From Micropruina glycogenica (GTDB lineage Bacteria; Actinomycetota; Actinomycetes; Propionibacteriales; Propionibacteriaceae), in the NCBI RefSeq assembly GCF_039524395.1, contig NZ_BAAAGO010000001.1: a stretch of DNA of 64,000 nucleotides. One strand, 5' to 3'. The notes under the pieces are model-generated. The model did not search any database. It had not been told where the DNA came from and saw only the letters and a list, made by a program, of their open reading frames with translations. The translations under genes were made by a program, and so were the position numbers. Of this stretch, positions 57,083-64,000 are shown piece by piece (the first letter of the stretch is position 1; each line of letters opens with the position of its first letter).

Positions 57083-57730
57083 TTAGTCGCGGTCGTTCCA
57101 GGCGGCCTCGAGGGTGCGGCTGAAGGCTTCGGTGGGCTGCGCGCCCGCGATTCCGTAGCGCTGGTCGACCACGAAGAACGGCACTCCGGTGGCGCCGTAG
57201 GCGCGGGCCCGGGCGACGTCGGCCTCGACGTCGTCGTCGAATTCGTCGGTGCTCAGCACCTGATCAACACGCGCAGGATCGAGGCCGGCCGCGATGGCCG
57301 ACTCGCGCAGCAGCGCGTGATCGGCGGGGTTCTGGGCGTCGACGAAGTAGTTCTGCAGCAGGCGTTCGTTGAGCGCGGCCTGGGCGCTCTGGCCGCCTTC
57401 GGCGAGTGCCAGGTGCAGCAGCCGGTGGGCATCGCGGGTGTTGGCGTGCGGAGCGTCCGCCTGGTTAAAGACCAGCCCCTCGCCGGCGGCCATCTGATCG
57501 ACGCCGGCCATGTTGGCCAGCGCCTGTTCGGTGCTGATGCCGTACTTGCGGGCCAGCGCCGTCGGCACCTTCTCGGTGGGCTCGGTGGGGGCGTCGGGGT
57601 CGAGTTCGAAGGAACGCAGCACGACATCCACGTCGTCACGATGCTCGAAGTTCGCCAGGGCGGTCTCGAACCGACGCTTACCGATGTAGCAGAAGGGGCA
57701 CACGACGTCCGACCAGATTTCTACACGCAC
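57083..57730 (-). CDS. DsbA-family (FrnE-like) oxidoreductase
   Basis: A 215-residue thioredoxin-fold protein with the active site VEIWSDVVCPFCYIGKRRFE (C-P-F-C) at residues 3-20, a helical insertion, and the cis-Pro region YGATGVPFFVVDQRYGIAGA near residue 182 followed by QPTEAFSRTLEAAW. Absence of a signal peptide places it in the cytosol, as for FrnE proteins, which are linked to oxidative-stress disulfide exchange. It is the gene after the secreted-protein terminator on the same strand. Confidence 0.88.
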   Translation of the reverse strand: MRVEIWSDVVCPFCYIGKRRFETALANFEHRDDVDVVLRSFELDPDAPTEPTEKVPTALARKYGISTEQALANMAGVDQMAAGEGLVFNQADAPHANTRDAHRLLHLALAEGGQSAQAALNERLLQNYFVDAQNPADHALLRESAIAAGLDPARVDQVLSTDEFDDDVEADVARARAYGATGVPFFVVDQRYGIAGAQPTEAFSRTLEAAWNDRD

Positions 57731-57735
57731 GACGA

Positions 57736-57762
57736 AACAACCCCGGCGGGGCCGGGGTTGTT
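57736..57762 (-). terminator. Hairpin between the secreted-protein and DsbA-like genes
   Basis: AACAACCCCGGC-GGG-GCCGGGGTTGTT, a perfect 12-bp stem lying 26 bases past the stop of the secreted-protein gene on the minus strand and just before the DsbA-like start. Confidence 0.75.
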
Positions 57763-57787
57763 CCGTGCGAAGGGAACTCGTCGCGAC

Positions 57788-58240
57788 TCAGTTGAAGAAG
57801 GACTGAACGCCCGACTTCTGCCAGCCGGTCCACGCCGAGGTGACGCCGTTGCTGGACACGCGGAGCCGGATCTTCTGGTACATCTCCTCTTGCCCCAGCT
57901 CGGTGTCGGGCAGGGTGCCGTAGAAGTAGATGTACTGGGTGCCGGCCGAGCTGAACGAACGGTTGTAGGTGGTGTGGCCGATCGTGTCGTCCGAGAAGGT
58001 GTCTTCTTCCATGCGGTACTGCTCGACGGTGGCCGTGCGGTTGGCCGAGCAGGTCACCTGGATCTTGTACTGCAGCACTTTCACCCCGGAGGTGTTGGTG
58101 TACGAGTACGTCGGCGTGTACGGCGTGGCGGTGCAGCTCGAGGTGCTGACGGCCTGTGCGGCACCGGCGAAACCGATGGCGGCGATGGCGGCGACGGCGC
58201 CACTGGCGGCGATCCGGCGGGTGTTCTTCTTGAGGGTCAT
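57788..58240 (-). CDS. Small secreted protein, unknown function
   Basis: A 150-residue protein. It starts at ATG 58240 after AAGGAG with a Sec signal peptide (TLKKNTRRIAASGAVAAIAA, then FAGAAQA cleavage near residue 30). The mature part is about 120 residues, Ser/Thr/Tyr-rich and beta-strand-like (VKVLQYKIQVTCSANRTATV, TQYIYFYGTLPDTELGQEEM), with two Cys (SSCTAT, VTCSAN) that may form a disulfide. No family is recognised. A 5-prime leader of more than 50 bases contains a small hairpin (58281-58299). Confidence 0.7.
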   Translation of the reverse strand: MTLKKNTRRIAASGAVAAIAAIGFAGAAQAVSTSSCTATPYTPTYSYTNTSGVKVLQYKIQVTCSANRTATVEQYRMEEDTFSDDTIGHTTYNRSFSSAGTQYIYFYGTLPDTELGQEEMYQKIRLRVSSNGVTSAWTGWQKSGVQSFFN

Positions 58241-58280
58241 GGCGACTCCTTTCACGAGCGGCTTATGCCTGCTTCCCCCT

Positions 58281-58299
58281 TGCGGGCTTCTTGCCCGCA
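58281..58299 (-). promoter_or_regulatory. Leader hairpin of the secreted-protein gene
   Basis: TGCGGGC-TTCTT-GCCCGCA, a 7-bp stem about 40 bases upstream of the start codon, read on the minus strand. It may stabilise the transcript or modulate translation; no T-run follows. Confidence 0.4.
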
Positions 58300-58379
58300 C
58301 ACCAAGAATCGTCAATTGACTAGGGGGGACGCGTCTGCCGTCGGACAGGTTTCGCGACGTATGCCTGGGGGTATAGAGG

Positions 58380-58419
58380 ATCTCGACAAGCTCGACCAAC
58401 GGGGTCTCGACCAGCGAGG
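58380..58419. repeat. Family A repeat, one and a half copies
   Basis: ATCTCGACAAGCTCGACCAA followed by CGGGGTCTCGACCAGCGAGG, just downstream of the ppc stop. This is a full copy plus a partial copy in tandem. Confidence 0.75.
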
Positions 58420-58422
58420 TGT

Positions 58423-61260
<2,838 letters not shown>

Positions 61261-61288
61261 GGCCCCACTGTGTCTCGGTGGACGGCGC

Positions 61289-61936
61289 TCAGCTCGCCGT
61301 GACCAGGCCCGAGGTGAACGCCAGCGCGGTGGCCTGCGCACGATCGCGGCAGCCGGTCTTGAACAGGATCCGCGACATGTGGGTCTTGATCGTGCCGACC
61401 CCCACGAACAGGCGCTGCGCCATCTCGTGGTTCGACAGGCCGTCGGCGAGCAGGGCCAGCACCTCACGCTCGCGTGCGGTCAGCAGGCCCACCAGCGCGT
61501 CGGGCAGGCCGGGCCTGGGTTGGGCGGCCAGGGCGGCCAGCACGTGGCCGGCCACGGCCGGGTCGAGCCACACCTCGCCGGCGTGCACATGCCTGATCGC
61601 GGCGGGCAGTTGGTCGGGGTTGCGCTTCAGTACGTAGCCGGACGCTCCGGCGCGCAGCGCGTCGAGCACGTCGGGGTCGCCGTCGAACGTGGTGAGCATG
61701 AGCACCGGGGGAGCGGGGTCGGCGGCGCACACCGCGCGGGCGGCCTCGATGCCGCTCAGCCGGGTCATGCGCAGATCCATCAGCATCACGTCGGGGCGTG
61801 TGCGCTGCACGAGCGCGGCCGCCTCGTCACCGTCGGCGGCCTGGCCGACCACGCTCAGGTCGGGGTGGGCGTCGATCAGAGCGGCGATGCCGGCCCTGAT
61901 CAGCGGCTCGTCGTCGACGATGGCGACGGTGATCAC
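61289..61936 (-). CDS. NarL/LuxR-type response regulator
   Basis: A 215-residue regulator with a receiver domain (VAIVDDEPLIRAGIAALIDA acidic pocket, PDVMLMDLRMTRLSGIEAAR with the phospho-Asp near residue 54, LMLTTFDGD, GYVLKRN switch Lys). A C-terminal LuxR HTH follows (LTAREREVLALLADGLSNHE, VGVGTIKTHMSRIL). It is translated with the histidine kinase upstream (four-base overlap). Targets are unknown. Confidence 0.93.
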   Translation of the reverse strand: MITVAIVDDEPLIRAGIAALIDAHPDLSVVGQAADGDEAAALVQRTRPDVMLMDLRMTRLSGIEAARAVCAADPAPPVLMLTTFDGDPDVLDALRAGASGYVLKRNPDQLPAAIRHVHAGEVWLDPAVAGHVLAALAAQPRPGLPDALVGLLTAREREVLALLADGLSNHEMAQRLFVGVGTIKTHMSRILFKTGCRDRAQATALAFTSGLVTAS

Positions 61937-63042
61937 CGGGCACCCACCGGCACTCGGGCGGCCAGCCTGAAGCCGTCACCGTGGCTGCCCGAGGTGACGG
62001 CCCCGCCGAGTCCGCCGAGCCGGTCGGCCAGCCCGGCCAGCCCTCGTCCACCGGTTGCGGGCAGGTCGAGACGGCGGCCGGTCAGCGGCTGGTCGATCAC
62101 GTCGATCACCAGTTCGTCGGCGCTCCAGGCCAGGTGCACCAGGCAGCGGGTGCCCGGCGGTGCGTACTTGAGCGTGTTGGTGATGCCCTCTTGCACCGCG
62201 CGGTAGGCGGCGTTCGACGCAGCCGCATCAAGGGTGTGCGGCGTGCCCGTCCAGGTGTGCACCACGTCGAGCCCGGCCGCCCGAGCCAGTTGGAGCAGGT
62301 TGGGCAGATCGTGCAGGGTGGGGCCCGCCGGCACGCCCGCGTTGCGCGGCATCAACCGCAGTGTGGCCTGAATCTCTTCCATCGCCTGACGGGCGGTGCG
62401 TTCGATGCCGTGCAACAGTTCGGCGTCGCCGCGTGCGGCGGCTCGCCCGGCCGCGGCCTGCACCAGCACCGTGGTGATGGTGTTCGCGACCCCGTCGTGC
62501 AGCTCGCGGGCCAGGGCCACCCGCTCGTCGAGCGCGGCCTGGACGTGCAGCCGCTCCTGCTCGGCGTGCCAGGCCTGCAACTGCCGGCTGCGGCGGCGCA
62601 CGTGCCGTCCGAGTAGCCAGGCGGCCGCGCCGATGGCCAGGTAGCACAACGCACCCTGCGTCAGGCCGATCAGCTTGCTGTCGAACCACACCGACAGCGC
62701 CCACGCGTGCGCCAGCAGCGGCACGGCGGCCACCCAACCCCAGCGGGCCCGACGTGCCCCGGTGGTGGCGGCCACGGCGAACGTGGCGATCAGCAGGCCC
62801 GCGATCGGCTGCCATAGCGGCACCACCAGACTGACCAGCGAGAACCCGACCTGTACGGTGTACACGGCCACGGGACGGCTGCGCCGCCACCACAGGCTGG
62901 TGTGCACCACGACGGTGGCCAGTACCGGCAGCCAGATCGGCACGACGCTCCCGCCGAAGGCCTGCACCTCACCCGACCAGAACGTGAGGTCGATCGCGAT
63001 CGCCGCAGCGACCACCGCTGCGTTGCGAACGGTGCGGTTCAT
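61933..63042 (-). CDS. NarL-type sensor histidine kinase
   Basis: A 369-residue membrane kinase. Residues 5-160 hold about five hydrophobic helices (IWLPVLATVVVHTSLWW, PIAGLLIATFAVAATTG). The HisKA_3 dimerisation helix has the phospho-His in ALARELHDGVANTITTVLVQ near residue 185. The ATPase region contains AYRAVQEGITNTLKYAPPGT (N-box) and ATGGRGLAGLADRLGGLGGA (G-box). The signal is unknown, with short periplasmic loops, so it likely senses a membrane or intramembrane cue. It pairs with the downstream response regulator. Confidence 0.92.
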   Translation of the reverse strand: MNRTVRNAAVVAAAIAIDLTFWSGEVQAFGGSVVPIWLPVLATVVVHTSLWWRRSRPVAVYTVQVGFSLVSLVVPLWQPIAGLLIATFAVAATTGARRARWGWVAAVPLLAHAWALSVWFDSKLIGLTQGALCYLAIGAAAWLLGRHVRRRSRQLQAWHAEQERLHVQAALDERVALARELHDGVANTITTVLVQAAAGRAAARGDAELLHGIERTARQAMEEIQATLRLMPRNAGVPAGPTLHDLPNLLQLARAAGLDVVHTWTGTPHTLDAAASNAAYRAVQEGITNTLKYAPPGTRCLVHLAWSADELVIDVIDQPLTGRRLDLPATGGRGLAGLADRLGGLGGAVTSGSHGDGFRLAARVPVGAR

Positions 63043-63055
63043 CGGTGGTGGGCCG

Positions 63056-63514
63056 TCAGTTCGCGTGGCACATCGACAGCCAGGGGAACAGGAAGCACCA
63101 CCCGCTGGCCGGGCTGCTGCCGGGCGGCATGGTGACCGGCAGCGGGGCTTTGGTGGGTGTGGTCAGCTCCATCGCCCACATGTCGGGGTTGGGTTGGTCG
63201 TTGATCTCGGCCGTGGCGAAGCCGCGCACGGTGCGCACGTCGGTGTGACCGGTGCCGAGTCGCACCCAGGCGAAGCCCACCTGGGTGGGCGTCGCGCCCG
63301 CCTTCAGCGCCGTGACGGTGTCGGGGCCGCCCAGCACGACGGTGTCTTTGACCAGATTGCCCGTGCCCAGCACCTCGACCCTGGTCGAACCCTCGCGCTT
63401 GCCGAACACGGCCACGAACACCGGCCCCGTGTGCGAGGCGGGCCCGGTGACGACCGGCCCGACTTTCAGTTCGAGGTCGGCCACGACCGCCTGAAACTTC
63501 GTGCGCTTCGCCAT
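63056..63514 (-). CDS. Hypothetical protein
   Basis: A 152-residue protein beginning AKRTKFQAVVADLELKVGPV, then ASHTGPVFVAVFGKREGSTR, then RTVRGFATAEINDQPNPDMW and a hydrophobic Cys-containing end (GWCFLFPWLSMCHAN). It is beta-rich without an obvious signal peptide. No family is recognised. It is upstream of the sensor kinase gene on the same strand (13-base gap), so it may be co-transcribed with the two-component system. Confidence 0.6.
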   Translation of the reverse strand: MAKRTKFQAVVADLELKVGPVVTGPASHTGPVFVAVFGKREGSTRVEVLGTGNLVKDTVVLGGPDTVTALKAGATPTQVGFAWVRLGTGHTDVRTVRGFATAEINDQPNPDMWAMELTTPTKAPLPVTMPPGSSPASGWCFLFPWLSMCHAN

Positions 63515-63573
63515 GGGAGGACTCCTTCGTGATCAGGTGACCTCAGGAGCCCTCCCTGCGACGCACTGATACC

Positions 63574-64000
63574 TCAGTTGACCCGAACCTCTTCGGGGGC
63601 GGGCAGGCCGAGCCTGGCGCGTTCTTTGCGGGCGAACGGCCCGATGATCGCCTCGCCCGGACGGGCGTCGTTCAGCACGGTCAGGTCGCGTCCGGCCGTC
63701 TCGGGCATCACGATCGCGGCACCGAGCGAGCAGATCGAGAAGAACCCGATCATGATCGCGATCGGCCACCACGAGCCGCCGGTGCCGACCACCAGGGCTG
63801 CCGCCACGACCGGGCCGATGCCGGTGGCGACGATGGCCGCCAGTTCTTTCGCCAGGGCGAGCTGGGTGAGCCGGGCCCGGGCGCCGAACAGCTCCGACAT
63901 GGTGTTGTTCTCGAGCGAGGCCAGGGCCAGCACCGACGTCTGGTGAATGATGATGTAGCCGGCGAAGACCGAGTTCACGTTCTTGGTGGCGATCATGTAG
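63574..64000 (-). CDS. MFS transporter, C-terminal part (partial)
   Basis: The C-terminal 142 codons of a major facilitator, running off the right edge. Visible features are the helix pair SVFAGYIIIHQTSVLALASL and the loop TMSELFGARARLTQLALAKE, then ATGIGPVVAAALVVGTGGSW, PIAIMIGFFSICSLGAAIVM and the cytosolic end PETAGRDLTVLNDARPGEA. The PETAGRDL ending and the E-L-F-x-x-x-x-R loop are typical of the metabolite:proton symporter (MHS) subfamily. The substrate is unknown because the N-terminal half is outside the window. Confidence 0.8.
   Translation of the reverse strand, partial: YMIATKNVNSVFAGYIIIHQTSVLALASLENNTMSELFGARARLTQLALAKELAAIVATGIGPVVAAALVVGTGGSWWPIAIMIGFFSICSLGAAIVMPETAGRDLTVLNDARPGEAIIGPFARKERARLGLPAPEEVRVN

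Noticed and set aside
61261..61467. N-terminal extension of ppc to 61467
   Set aside because: The extra residues are antisense to the response-regulator gene and have no PEPC similarity; GTG 61260 gives normal length.

Overview
This is a high-GC actinobacterial chromosome segment with alternating gene strands, many GTG starts and many ATGA/GTGA stop-start overlaps. The coproporphyrin-dependent haem operon (with HemQ and a ferrochelatase carrying Fe-S cysteines), the tadA partner gene beside upp, the DhaKLM system and dense short palindromic repeats together suggest a member of the Propionibacteriales, perhaps Propionibacteriaceae. That placement is inference from gene content only.

Layout. 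0-1.8 kb: start of an unrecognised dehydrogenase-like gene, a DUF6578-like gene and an AI-2E-family membrane protein. 1.8-8.6 kb: a decaying accessory region. An intact GntR regulator, class II aldolase and HAD phosphatase sit among remnants of dhaK, an alcohol dehydrogenase and a triosephosphate isomerase. Beyond them lie a GIY-YIG gene, a lipoprotein and fragments of DsrE-like, NlpC-like and AAA-ATPase genes. 8.5-9.9 kb: an insertion sequence with nested terminal repeats and an ambiguous base in its transposase. 10-15.6 kb: haem synthesis (hemA divergent from hemE-hemY-hemQ-hemH). 15.6-20 kb: a CDF transporter, a TfoX-like gene, fumC and a frameshifted HNH/DUF222 gene. 20-29.6 kb: a folP2-like gene, a DUF433 antitoxin with a broken toxin, an esterase-esterase-ATP-grasp trio, a Tat-exported barrel protein behind a LacI-type operator, a lactonase, upp, tadA and partner, and a DUF218 gene. 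29.62 kb: tRNA-Ser(CGA). 30-41 kb: a catabolic locus (two dehydrogenases and a cyclase-family hydrolase) divergent from an IclR regulator, then a ribose-type ABC transporter whose promoter carries the same candidate operator, a DUF2235 hydrolase and dhaKLM. 41-45 kb: a cation/proton antiporter, a LytR_C protein, a VapB-like conserved protein and a HerA-like ATPase.

45.1-57 kb is the most interesting region: a type I restriction-modification island. It holds hsdM, hsdS and hsdR plus four non-canonical members: a divergent coiled-coil protein with a nuclease-like C-terminus, a first operon gene that fuses an HTH to what looks like a catalytically dead adenine methylase and an HsdS-like tail, a Schlafen-AlbA/GHKL ATP-binding gene wedged between hsdS and hsdR, and a small helical protein overlapping hsdR.

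57-64 kb is ordinary: a FrnE-type DsbA protein, a small secreted protein, ppc, a NarL-type two-component system, a hypothetical gene and the C-terminus of an MFS transporter running off the window.

Two short repeat families recur. Family A resembles GGTCTCGACAAGCTCGACC and family B resembles GATCCCGGC-N4-GCCGGGAT. Several copies lie inside reading frames. Coding genes show a codon-context habit (Ile ATT and Phe TTT mainly before codons starting with C) that the IS, hsdS and the AlbA gene do not follow.
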